A DNA stretch of 64,000 nt from UBA1858 sp965227695 (GTDB lineage: Bacteria; Pseudomonadota; Gammaproteobacteria; UBA4575): the NCBI GenBank assembly GCA_965227695.1, contig OZ245760.1:806001-870000 (forward strand). Reading direction: 5' to 3'. Shown here piece by piece: positions 7,869 to 15,340 of the stretch. Positions within the stretch are counted from its first letter, which is position 1; the number at the start of each line of letters is the position of its first letter. Below the pieces are notes generated by a model. That model made no database searches and was not told the origin of the DNA. It saw nothing but the letters and a program-made list of their open reading frames with translations. Position numbers and translations under genes: made by a program.

Positions 7869-8981
7869 ATGCTGAAACTTTTAGCACCTTACAAACTTCA
7901 TGACCTGCAGCTGGCCAACAGGATTGTGATGGCGCCGCTGACGCGTGCAAGAGCAGGTGTCGCACGTGTACCCAATGAGATTATGGCTGAATACTATACC
8001 CAGAGGGCTTCTGCGGGTCTGATTATTTCTGAAGCGACGACCATTTCTGAGCAAGCCAATGGGTGGCTGAACTCCCCGGGAATTTATACAGATGACATGA
8101 TAAAGGGCTGGCAGCAGATAACCCGTTCGGTTCATTCTTCTTCGGGTAAGATATTTCTGCAGCTCTGGCATTGCGGGCGAGCCTCACACAGCAGCTTTCA
8201 TGCCGGAAAACCGCCGGTCGCTGCGTCTGCAATTAAACTCAATGGCGAATATATTCATACGCCGACAGGAAAGCAGCCCTATGAAACGCCGCACGCCATG
8301 ACCCATGAAGAGATCTGTCAGACAATCAAAGACTATCAGGATGCTGCCTGCCATGCCAGGCTGGCCGGCTTTGATGGTATTGAAATACATGCTGCCAATG
8401 GGTATCTGCTGGACACTTTTTTACAGTCGAGAACAAATCACAGAAAAGATGAATATGGTGGCGATATTAAATCGCGGTATCGCATGCTGGATGAAGTGAT
8501 CCAGGCGGTATGCGATGTGTGGGACTCGACGCGAGTCGGAGTAAGAATATCGCCTAACGGTATTTTTAATGATATGGGGTCTGAGGATTATCGCGAACAG
8601 TTTATTTACGTGGCGACTCAGCTCGATCGCTATAATCTTGCCTACCTTCACGTGATGGATGGGCTTGGTTTTGGTTTTCATCATTTGGGCACGCCGATGA
8701 CGCTAACAGAATTCAGGCAGGTATTTCACAATTCGCTCATTGGGAATGTTGGTTATACAAAAGAATCTGCAGAAGAGGCAGTCCAGCAGGGCAGTGCAGA
8801 TTTAATCGCTTTTGGCCGGCCGTTCATTAGTAATCCCGATCTTGTATTTCGTTTCAGCAATGGTGTGGCGCTTAACCCGGAAGCAGATATGTCAACATGG
8901 TACACGCCTGCCGGCGCGCAGGGATATATTGATTTTCCTGTGGTATGCGATGGCACAATGGCAGATAAACATGAGGCATGA
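7869..8981 (+). CDS. Old Yellow Enzyme family flavin oxidoreductase (NemA-like)
   Basis: A 370-residue FMN-dependent TIM-barrel ene-reductase of the NemA/OYE class, which reduces activated alkenes, nitro compounds and nitrate esters using NAD(P)H. Landmarks are NRIVMAPLTRARA (N-terminus), SEATTIS, the flavin-contacting LQLWHCGRASH, the substrate-binding pair in EIHAANGYLLDTFLQ (H..N), GVRISP and the phosphate-binding LIAFGRPFISNPDL. The C-terminal GYIDFP corresponds to the usual GYTDYP. The length matches classical OYEs. It starts at ATG with only a weak CAGGG upstream. It is followed 70 bases later by tspO in the same direction, so co-transcription is possible. Likely a detoxification enzyme of the cytoplasm. 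Confidence 0.94.
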   Translation: MLKLLAPYKLHDLQLANRIVMAPLTRARAGVARVPNEIMAEYYTQRASAGLIISEATTISEQANGWLNSPGIYTDDMIKGWQQITRSVHSSSGKIFLQLWHCGRASHSSFHAGKPPVAASAIKLNGEYIHTPTGKQPYETPHAMTHEEICQTIKDYQDAACHARLAGFDGIEIHAANGYLLDTFLQSRTNHRKDEYGGDIKSRYRMLDEVIQAVCDVWDSTRVGVRISPNGIFNDMGSEDYREQFIYVATQLDRYNLAYLHVMDGLGFGFHHLGTPMTLTEFRQVFHNSLIGNVGYTKESAEEAVQQGSADLIAFGRPFISNPDLVFRFSNGVALNPEADMSTWYTPAGAQGYIDFPVVCDGTMADKHEA

Positions 8982-9051
8982 TCATATGATTCTATGTGCA
9001 AGGCTTCGTCGCGATGTAAAAAGAACAGATGTTACGGGTTGATATTATTAA

Positions 9052-9516
9052 ATGCTAAGTGATCGAAAGTGGTTAGGTCTGATTGCATGGATAGTCCTGT
9101 CTTTGTCGGCGGGTTATTCAGGCTCATTATTTAGTCCCGGTGAATGGTATCAAACACTCGAAAAACCTTATCTCACACCTCCTGATCTTGTGTTCCCAAT
9201 TGTATGGAACCTTTTATACATCTTAATGGGTACCGCCGCCTGGTGTGTCTGGAACAGCCAGTCTGCATTTCGCTCCGTGGCAATACTGCTGTTTATCATC
9301 CAGTTGCTGCTGAATGTTTTATGGTCTTATTTATTCTTCGGAATGCAAAGCCCGGGTCTCGCGTTACTCGAGATTGTGGTTCTTTGGGTCGTGCTGCTTG
9401 CAACTCTATTTGTATTTTATAACATTGACACCAGTGCAGGGTTATTGTTTTTACCCTACATTGCATGGGTCACTTTTGCCATTTATCTAAATTATTCGAT
9501 CTATGTATTGAATTGA
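9052..9516 (+). CDS. tspO: TspO/MBR family membrane protein
   Basis: A 154-residue integral membrane protein with five predicted helices and the high Trp content of the tryptophan-rich sensory protein family. Conserved segments include GSLFSPGEWYQTLEKPYLTP, then P.VWNLLYILMGTAAW, then QLLLNVLWSYLFFG and the C-terminal PYIAWVTFAIYLNYSIYVLN. TspO proteins bind porphyrins and related ligands and act in tetrapyrrole or stress responses, at the outer membrane in some Proteobacteria. It follows the OYE gene on the same strand. The length is typical of the family. Ligand and exact role are not visible in sequence. Confidence 0.95.
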   Translation: MLSDRKWLGLIAWIVLSLSAGYSGSLFSPGEWYQTLEKPYLTPPDLVFPIVWNLLYILMGTAAWCVWNSQSAFRSVAILLFIIQLLLNVLWSYLFFGMQSPGLALLEIVVLWVVLLATLFVFYNIDTSAGLLFLPYIAWVTFAIYLNYSIYVLN

Positions 9517-9599
9517 TGGAAATTACATTCGTTGCAATGTGATGAATCAAATCCTACGTCAGCTGTTGTTATTCTGTACGAATTAATTGGAGGTTTATT

Positions 9600-9650
9600 A
9601 TGAGTCGGAGGCATTCGACTGATTGGGTACTTCAGCAGGTAAAACAGTGA
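9600..9650 (+). CDS. possible 16-residue leader peptide or gene remnant
   Basis: An ATG preceded at ideal distance by a strong Shine-Dalgarno (TTGGAGG, 7 bases upstream) opens a frame of only 16 codons (MSRRHSTDWVLQQVKQ). It lies between tspO and the cytochrome b561 gene, 100 bases upstream of the latter. The quality of the ribosome binding site is the only argument for it. It may be a leader peptide, the start of a lost gene, or chance. Confidence 0.25.
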   Translation: MSRRHSTDWVLQQVKQ

Positions 9651-9749
9651 ACACGCACATGTGATAAATAATTGATTTGTGACACTTAAGGCTATTCTGA
9701 ATAATCGCTATACTCAGGCAAGTGTAAAATATTTGAGGTATAAAAGAAT

Positions 9750-10278
9750 ATGTCACAAAAATGTCGCTATTCCGCGATTTCAACGATTAATCACTGGGTC
9801 ACTGCCTTGCTGGTGACCATCATGCTGATACTTGGTTTTGCGGCGAGTGCTTCATCTGAAGAGATTGCAGAAGACTATATTATGAGTATTCATATTGGTC
9901 TTGGTTTTTTTTGTGATGCTATTCGTGATCTGGAGAATAGGGTTTAGGTTATATGAGGGCTTCCCACAGAATACGGCTGAAACATTGCTGGTGCGTCGTT
10001 TAGCTTATCTGGTGCATCGGATGTTATTAATTCTTCTATTTGTGCAGGTGATGACGGGGCCGTTGTATTTATTCACGGAAGGTGAGTGTATACAGGTGTT
10101 TGGGTGGTTCTCCGTGTGTCTTCCTCTTGAACAATTATCCGCAGTACACGGGCTGATGGAACAATTTCATGTAATTACAGGCCTGTATATTCTGCCAGCA
10201 ATAATAATCCTGCATTTTATAGGTGCAGTCAGGCATTATTTCACCAGGCCATGTCGAGACGCGCCAACAGATATGTAG
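9750..10278 (+). pseudogene. cytochrome b561 family gene with a +1 frameshift in a T8 run
   Basis: Two overlapping frames together encode one roughly 175-residue cytochrome b561-type protein. The first starts at 9750 (ISTINHWVTALLVTIMLILG, with the heme-ligand-type NHW) and runs to GLGFF. The second continues with VMLFVIWRIGFRLYEGFP and holds helices 2-4 with the further conserved histidines (LVHRMLL, QFHVITG, ILHFIGAVRH). They join exactly if the eight T residues at 9905-9912 are read as seven. The family consists of four-helix diheme inner-membrane proteins that move electrons from quinol, sometimes to superoxide. The break may be a true inactivation, slippage-based phase variation or a sequencing error. 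Apart from this base the gene looks intact, with no other stop, so decay is recent if real. Confidence 0.85.
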
Positions 10279-10408
10279 AAATTCAGCGTCAATCGGCCAA
10301 GTATTACGGGTGCAGGATCGAACATGAATGCCCAATCTGATCTTGTTCCTTCAATCAATGATGTACAGGCTGCGAATATCAGTTTATTTGCCGTATTCTT
10401 GAATCAGT

Positions 10409-10427
10409 GCGAATGATTTTCATTCGA
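10409..10427. promoter_or_regulatory. Fur-box-like palindrome
   Basis: The sequence GCGAATGATTTTCATTCGA contains the near-palindrome GAATGAT/TTTCATTC and matches about 12 of 19 positions of the GATAATGATAATCATTATC Fur consensus. It lies 66 bases upstream of the universal stress protein gene. Matches of this quality occur by chance, so this is a candidate only. Confidence 0.3.
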
Positions 10428-10492
10428 AAGCCGCATAACGATAATAAATTTGATACTATTCTCCTGACTGTAACAACCCTTTAAAATTCAGA

Positions 10493-10927
10493 ATGCCTTA
10501 CCATAAAGTTTTAATTGCGATAGATACCAGCGACCGTTCCATAAAGGCAGCTGAGCAGGGCGTGAATCTGGCTATTCAGCTCGGTGCCAGCGTTGCTATT
10601 GTGATTGCCATTGATACAGCCAGAATAAACAAGGACTCAGAATCAGGAAGCTTGCCACAGGATGAGATTGCCAGACTAAATAAAAAAGCACACCAGACAA
10701 TTGACGCCATCGTGAAGAATTTCCCGGACCAGGTGTTCGAGCGTTTTATACCAGAAGGCAAGCCGAGCAAAGAGATTATCAAAATCGCGGAAGACTGGGG
10801 CGCAGATCTGATCGTGATGGGCACTCAGGGGAAATCAGGCATCAAGCGCCTTTTATTAGGCAGTACTGCTGAAAATACACTACGCCATAGTAATATTCCG
10901 ATACTCATCACACCATCAAAGCAGTAA
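10493..10927 (+). CDS. universal stress protein, UspA family
   Basis: A 144-residue cytoplasmic protein with the single-domain Usp fold. It begins with the typical KVLIAIDTSD strand and Asp, and ends with the ATP-binding signature GTQGKSGIKRLLLGSTAE, which fits the family pattern G-2X-G-9X-G-S/T of nucleotide-binding Usps. The penultimate strand NIPILIT closes the fold. Such proteins aid survival under starvation or oxidative stress, usually as dimers. A hairpin terminator follows about 43 bases downstream, so it is probably transcribed alone, possibly under the Fur-like site upstream. The next gene resembles UspB. Confidence 0.93.
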   Translation: MPYHKVLIAIDTSDRSIKAAEQGVNLAIQLGASVAIVIAIDTARINKDSESGSLPQDEIARLNKKAHQTIDAIVKNFPDQVFERFIPEGKPSKEIIKIAEDWGADLIVMGTQGKSGIKRLLLGSTAENTLRHSNIPILITPSKQ

Positions 10928-10969
10928 CAAATACAAAAATAAGCTGGCCATGTCTTGCTGGTAACCTGC

Positions 10970-10995
10970 AAGCTGAACACTGAGTGTAGCAGCTT
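10970..10995 (+). terminator. terminator-like hairpin after the usp gene
   Basis: AAGCTG pairs with CAGCTT and an inner ACAC pairs with GTGT around a TGA loop, with small bulges. A modest T-rich stretch (GTTT) follows on the plus strand. It starts 43 bases past the usp stop codon. The T tract is weak, so termination efficiency is uncertain. Confidence 0.5.
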
Positions 10996-11115
10996 GTTTC
11001 CAGCTGATATTGTCCTTTAGCATTGAGTAAATTGGTAATTTGACAAAGTGCCTGAGACCGGGTCATAAAACCAACGGAATTTAGAATACTTATATGTACC
11101 TATATTAATATTAAT

Positions 11116-11478
11116 ATGAATAACCTGGCTCAATTTTTAATTGCATTTGGCGCTGTATGTGGGATCGCTGCCTGGTTTTTGTTTCAAAAAGCCCTGCCAG
11201 GACTAGTGCAGCGCCTGCAAACAGATCATATCTCGATGTGGGAAAAGATCGGTTGCCCGGATAGTAAATCCCCTGCATACCAGGCAGTCATTAATGCAAA
11301 ATTTCGCCAATATATACTGGGTAAAGAATACTCATTCAGTCACGATATATTTGTCAAAGAAATTGGTGCCTTATTGAGACAGCGTTTATTGTTTTGTTTT
11401 TTTTGTGTTGTTTGCATGAGTCTTGGAGTGTTGCTGTCGCTGGTGAATATAATTAGTCTAAGTGGGATTGGATCATAG
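11116..11478 (+). CDS. small two-helix membrane protein, UspB-like
   Basis: A 120-residue protein with an N-terminal membrane helix (about 5-27), a central soluble segment and a C-terminal helix (about 90-112, CFFCVVCMSLGVLLSLVNII). Layout and size match universal stress protein B (111 residues in E. coli). The middle part has the same character: a short turn, then a Tyr-rich helix followed by RRxFxx-type residues just before helix two (ALLRQRLLFC). Identity by eye is low, so the name is tentative. It lies 11 bases upstream of the MOT1-type transporter, so the two are probably co-transcribed, and about 190 bases after a uspA-type gene. Function is unknown; a link to stress survival is inference. 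Confidence 0.6.
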   Translation: MNNLAQFLIAFGAVCGIAAWFLFQKALPGLVQRLQTDHISMWEKIGCPDSKSPAYQAVINAKFRQYILGKEYSFSHDIFVKEIGALLRQRLLFCFFCVVCMSLGVLLSLVNIISLSGIGS

Positions 11479-11489
11479 AATAGATAATT

Positions 11490-12617
11490 TTGAACAAATT
11501 TAATCGAATGGAATGGGCCGGCGCCTTCGGTGATCTTGGGACACTCATACCTTTTGCCATTGCCTATATAACACTGCTGGATATTGATCCTGGCAGTTTT
11601 TTGTTTGTGATGGGTGTTACTCAGATCATCGTGGGTTTTTATTATAAAACGCCGTTTCCCGTGCAACCCATGAAAGCTATCGGGGCTATTGCAACAACAC
11701 AGGCCGCGCAGACTCTGGTGCTAACTTCCAATACTGTTTATGCGGCAGGACTGGCGACGGGCATCATTTGGCTGTTCCTTGGATTGACAGGTTTGGCTTC
11801 AAAGCTGGCAAAAATCATTGCCAGGCCAATCACTCTTGGGATTATACTTGGTCTGGGAATTGCTTTCATGGTTGACGGGGTCGAAAGAATTTCAGTGAAC
11901 TGGATACTGGGAGTCATTGGTTTATTTGGTACATTAATATTGCTGACAAATAAACGATTTCCAGCGATGCTACTGTTGTTGATGTTTGGAGCAGCGGTTG
12001 CATTAGTTGAAAATCCAAAGTTGATAGATCAATTAAAGAATGTCGAATTTTCATTACAGCTTCCAATATTTACACTGAACCAGCTTAGCCTGAATGATTT
12101 TCTGATTGGGTTTTTATTTTTGGCGTTGCCACAACTGCCACTCACGCTTGGGAATGCCATGATTGCAATTAAAGAAGAAAACAACAGGCTATTTCCCGAG
12201 CGCCCGGTGACTGAAAACAAAGTGGCAATATCAACAGGGTTGATGAATATATTTGGTTCAACATTTAGCGGCATCCCCATGTGTCATGGTGCAGGAGGTA
12301 TGGCGGGGCATGTCAGATTCGGTGCGAAAACAGGAGGTGCACCCATTATCATGGGTGGCTTGCTTGTTTTGATGGCACTGTTTATGGGTGATTCAATTAT
12401 AGTGCTCTTTAATATCGTTCCAATTGCAATACTGGGCGTGATATTGTTTATGACAGGTGCGCAGCTTGCCTTAGGTGCATGCGACAAAGGAATGAAAAAA
12501 TATGAGCGATTCACAATGTACACGGTCGCCGCATTGGCTGTGTGGAATGTGGGAGTCGCTTTTGTCTATGGCCTGGTGGTGCATTGGCTATTGAATAAAA
12601 AAATGATCACATTATAA
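11490..12617 (+). CDS. MOT1-type molybdate/sulfate transporter family protein
   Basis: A 375-residue inner-membrane protein with about ten hydrophobic helices. It carries the two diagnostic motifs of the MOT1 branch of the SulP superfamily: GAFGDLGTLIPFAIAY at the N-terminus with PVQPMKAIGA shortly after, and PMCHGAGGMAGHVRFGAKTG at about 262-281. MOT1 members lack the STAS domain, as here, and those studied take up molybdate with high affinity; sulfate is the alternative. Translation probably starts at TTG (11490), 11 bases after the UspB-like gene, suggesting coupling. A MOSC-domain gene lies 4 kb upstream, but nothing else in the window concerns molybdenum. Substrate cannot be settled from sequence. 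Confidence 0.88.
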   Translation: MNKFNRMEWAGAFGDLGTLIPFAIAYITLLDIDPGSFLFVMGVTQIIVGFYYKTPFPVQPMKAIGAIATTQAAQTLVLTSNTVYAAGLATGIIWLFLGLTGLASKLAKIIARPITLGIILGLGIAFMVDGVERISVNWILGVIGLFGTLILLTNKRFPAMLLLLMFGAAVALVENPKLIDQLKNVEFSLQLPIFTLNQLSLNDFLIGFLFLALPQLPLTLGNAMIAIKEENNRLFPERPVTENKVAISTGLMNIFGSTFSGIPMCHGAGGMAGHVRFGAKTGGAPIIMGGLLVLMALFMGDSIIVLFNIVPIAILGVILFMTGAQLALGACDKGMKKYERFTMYTVAALAVWNVGVAFVYGLVVHWLLNKKMITL

Positions 12618-12797
12618 ATATGTGTACGCTGAGACAGTCAGATACCGGTAAAAATATCGAAGCAATATCGCTTTACTCGTAGATATATCAGCCATTTAAT
12701 GTTGTTATAACATATATTGAAGCTAAGATTTGAGCGCTGCTGGGGCGCTGCATTTAAGTCTTCAGTGGTTTTGGGTGAGTAAATACCCTGAATATCA

Positions 12798-13064
12798 CTA
12801 AAGTGAAGATTTCTGGCTACCATCAGGCTCATTAGTATCGTTAACTCTGAGCACGCCAAATGTTACAGTGGGCGGTATTCCCATGCCGAGCTCAATGCCA
12901 GCGACACGGTAATTACATCCTTTTTGCCTCAATATTTCATTCACTTTTTCCTGTTTTTCAACGGCTCTGATGACAGTGTTAGCGATTACCTCATCGCTGC
13001 TGAATGTTGCTACAGATTCATTGACTTTCTCACCGAGTGATTTTGCTTTTTCCAGTATGCTCAT
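12798..13064 (-). CDS. conserved-looking hypothetical protein, 88 residues
   Basis: I do not recognise this family. The first half is a charged amphipathic helix (MSILEKAKSLGEKVNESV and onward to about residue 48). The second half contains KGCNYRVAGIELGMGIPP, which looks like the start of a beta structure, and the C-terminus is polar. There is no signal peptide or membrane helix. A Shine-Dalgarno AAGGGAG stands 10 bases before the ATG, which supports the start. It is convergent with the MOT1-type gene and has about 280 bases before the next minus-strand gene. The IELGMGIPPTVTFGV segment is the best handle for a family search. Confidence 0.65.
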   Translation of the reverse strand: MSILEKAKSLGEKVNESVATFSSDEVIANTVIRAVEKQEKVNEILRQKGCNYRVAGIELGMGIPPTVTFGVLRVNDTNEPDGSQKSSL

Positions 13065-13344
13065 AGAGTGAATGCTCCCTTGATGTATATTTGCTAATGG
13101 TATTTACGTAGACGCTAATGAGTCAGGTCTCAGAAACGTTTGTGACTTGTCAAATATTATGTCAGCCTGCCAGGTGAAATTAAAGAAAAACAGGGCGATA
13201 TCAACGAGTAAAAATGGGGTGGTTCCTGGGGTCTGGTGCATGACTTAATAATAAAACAATATTCATTGTGCCGGTATTCAGTTGTCGGGATCAATCGCAG
13301 GCTGTGATATATTGCTTGTTTGCTCAAACCAGCGATGCTGGAAA

Positions 13345-14757
13345 CTATAGAGCATGTATTTTAATGTTGTTTTGTGAATTGATTGCCTTGAGCATGTCTT
13401 CAGGGGGTAAGGCGGGATAAAAAAGATGCCCTTGCACCAAGTCGCATTTTGCAGTCTTGAGGAAATCAAACTGTGCTTCAGTTTCAACGCCTTCCGCAAC
13501 AACCTTGAGGTCAAGCGCATGAGCTAATTGTATAATGCCAATAACAATTTTTTTCTTTATGTCATTCCCTTCAATATCACTTATAAAGCTTCTGTCTATT
13601 TTAAGCTCATTAAACGGGTAGTTATGTAAATATGAAAGCGACGAGTATCCCGTGCCAAAGTCATCTATTGAGATGCCCAGCCCTCTGGAATGAAAATATT
13701 TCAATCGTTCTCTTACATACTGTGGGTGGTTTATTAACAGTCCCTCTGTGATTTCAATCGTGATATCCGAAAAATCTAAATTATAGCGATCGAGGCTGGA
13801 TTCCAGCTGATTGATGAACGTGTCGTTAATCTGAAGGGACGAAATATTAAGGGCCAGATTAACTGAAGTGCCAGTACCCACCTTCAACTCATGTAAAAAT
13901 GCCAGCGCTTTGTCGATCACAATCGCCCCTAGTGAATTAATCAGATTGTTCTCCTCGGCGACCTCAATAATTTTTACCGCTGACAGGTACTGACTCTTAT
14001 TTTTTGTTCTCAACAGAGCTTCCATGCCCGTTATGTATCCAGTCAATGTGTCAATCTTTGGCTGGAAATGTACATCGAATTGTTTTGACTGAATGAGATC
14101 GAGAATGAAATGCTCTACCTGTTTTTTTTCATTTAATTTTTGTTCAAGACAGGTATCAAAGTATTTAAACGCGATACTCTTGCCGCTATGCTTGGCTTCG
14201 TACATGGCAATGTCTGCACGCTTGAATAACTCTTGTGGGGTTTTTGCATCTGAAGGAGCAATACATATACCGACGGATGCACCCACTCGTATGCGATGAC
14301 TGTTAACCCTGTATTTATGGTCGAAGATTTTTAATAGTTTATTTAGTACGTTTCTTTGATTTACCATGACCACGTCAGAAGACCCATGCAAAAGGATGGC
14401 AAATTCATCGCCTCCTAATCGGTATATACTTGTATAGCTCGGTAAGTGTTTTTTAAATTGACGTGCAATCAGCTGCAGTACGCGATCACCGATATCATGT
14501 CCCAGCATGTCATTAACATCTTTAAAGCTTGTCATATCCAGCAATAAAAGGACAAGAGGTTTTTTTCTGTCTACACATCTGGCATAGAAATAACTGTGTA
14601 TATGCATCTTAAAAGCATAACGATTTCGTAAGCCCGTCAATACATCATGCGTAGCAAGATAATTGAGGCGTCGCTGGCTTTTATCTTTCTGCTCCAGAGC
14701 CTCTTTTAACGAAGTGACCAGAGACTTTAGTGAGTTGATCTCAAGTGTATGTGCCAT
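13345..14757 (-). CDS. GGDEF-EAL cyclic di-GMP protein
   Basis: A 470-residue protein with an N-terminal coiled coil (about 5-35), a GGDEF domain (about 35-200) and an EAL domain (about 215-465), without a membrane helix or sensor domain. The GGDEF site is intact (YRLGGDEFAIL), preceded by THDVLTGLRNR. EAL residues are also present: GMEALLR, LALNISSLQ, TIEITEG, IDDFGTGYSSLSYL, ELKIDRSFI, VAEGVET and QGHLF. Both synthesis and hydrolysis of c-di-GMP therefore look possible; in such proteins one activity usually dominates. The ATG at 14757 is preferred over a TTG 13 codons upstream because the added residues look non-homologous. It is monocistronic; its upstream region is shared with the divergent TonB receptor gene. 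Confidence 0.93.
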   Translation of the reverse strand: MAHTLEINSLKSLVTSLKEALEQKDKSQRRLNYLATHDVLTGLRNRYAFKMHIHSYFYARCVDRKKPLVLLLLDMTSFKDVNDMLGHDIGDRVLQLIARQFKKHLPSYTSIYRLGGDEFAILLHGSSDVVMVNQRNVLNKLLKIFDHKYRVNSHRIRVGASVGICIAPSDAKTPQELFKRADIAMYEAKHSGKSIAFKYFDTCLEQKLNEKKQVEHFILDLIQSKQFDVHFQPKIDTLTGYITGMEALLRTKNKSQYLSAVKIIEVAEENNLINSLGAIVIDKALAFLHELKVGTGTSVNLALNISSLQINDTFINQLESSLDRYNLDFSDITIEITEGLLINHPQYVRERLKYFHSRGLGISIDDFGTGYSSLSYLHNYPFNELKIDRSFISDIEGNDIKKKIVIGIIQLAHALDLKVVAEGVETEAQFDFLKTAKCDLVQGHLFYPALPPEDMLKAINSQNNIKIHAL

Positions 14758-15340
14758 GATAAATTGCAATATCGAATAATCACACAAGCGGCACAAAAAT
14801 ATAATCGATTATGGCTATATACCCGGTCTGCATGAACTGGCAGATGAGCTGTGTGGTTCAATCGTAGAGCTTGCGCTGAAAGCCGAAGGGCGATAGTCAC
14901 GTCGCATCAGTCTATTCTTGCTGATAGCAGGACGTCGGCCAGGTATAGCTGTATACAGCCTGGTTTCTTTGCATTTATACAATTTTGTCTAAAAAATACA
15001 CATAATAAATATACGGGCATAGTGGGTTGTTTCTCAGGCAGGTTTAACCCTGCTGCCCATTTTTAATATTTAGTTTTATTCGTTATGCCCACAGGGATAA
15101 GAAGTGCAAAACCGTCAACACTATCAATATGTAAAAATATCTTGAAAATTATAAAATATGTTATAACATAACATTAGCTAGGTTTTATGCAGGCTCGCTA
15201 CATATTTCAGATCGGTAGGTTTTCTAACATGTGATATCACGCATGCATATAAAGGTTATATGATTCGACCATGTGATATAGCCATTAATGAAATCTGAAA
15301 ATAATAACTAACATTCACAGATAGTCAGAAGGGATTAAAT
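14758..15340. other. divergent intergenic region with Zur-like box
   Basis: A 583-base region between the GGDEF-EAL gene and the ZnuD-like receptor gene. It contains the Zur-like box listed separately and a hairpin with the perfect palindrome CTGTATACAG inside CCAGG...CCTGG at about 14939-14963, followed by TTTCTTT, which could attenuate plus-strand transcription. A 71-codon frame at 14851 has no ribosome binding site and is not supported. Confidence 0.55.
15159..15173 (+). promoter_or_regulatory. Zur-like operator upstream of the ZnuD-like receptor
   Basis: TGTTATAACATAACA differs at one core position from the gammaproteobacterial Zur consensus TGTTATANTATAACA, and flanking bases (AAATA before, TTAG after) extend the symmetry. 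It lies 168 bases upstream of the receptor ATG. A possible promoter overlaps it (TTGAAA at 15142-15147, 16-base spacer, TAACAT), which would fit repression by zinc-loaded Zur. The downstream gene being a ZnuD-type zinc receptor strongly supports the site. No zur gene is in the window. Confidence 0.75.

Noticed and set aside
10324..10416. 30-codon frame with AGGA upstream between the b561 and usp genes
   Set aside because: The peptide has no membrane or repeat character and overlaps the Fur-like site; too weak to call a gene.
12701..12716. TGTTATAACATA, sharing 12 bases with the Zur-like box at 15159
   Set aside because: The core TGTTATAACA is self-complementary and AT-rich, and the site lies between the ends of two convergent genes, where an operator is not expected. 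The second half of the consensus is incomplete.
14870..15060. cobalamin or c-di-GMP riboswitch before the TonB receptor
   Set aside because: Neither conserved core motif is present; the hairpin found there is a simple palindrome, and the receptor reads as zinc-type.
14851..15066. 71-codon frame upstream of the ZnuD-like gene
   Set aside because: No Shine-Dalgarno, Cys/Arg-rich random-looking sequence, and it lies across the hairpin and promoter region.
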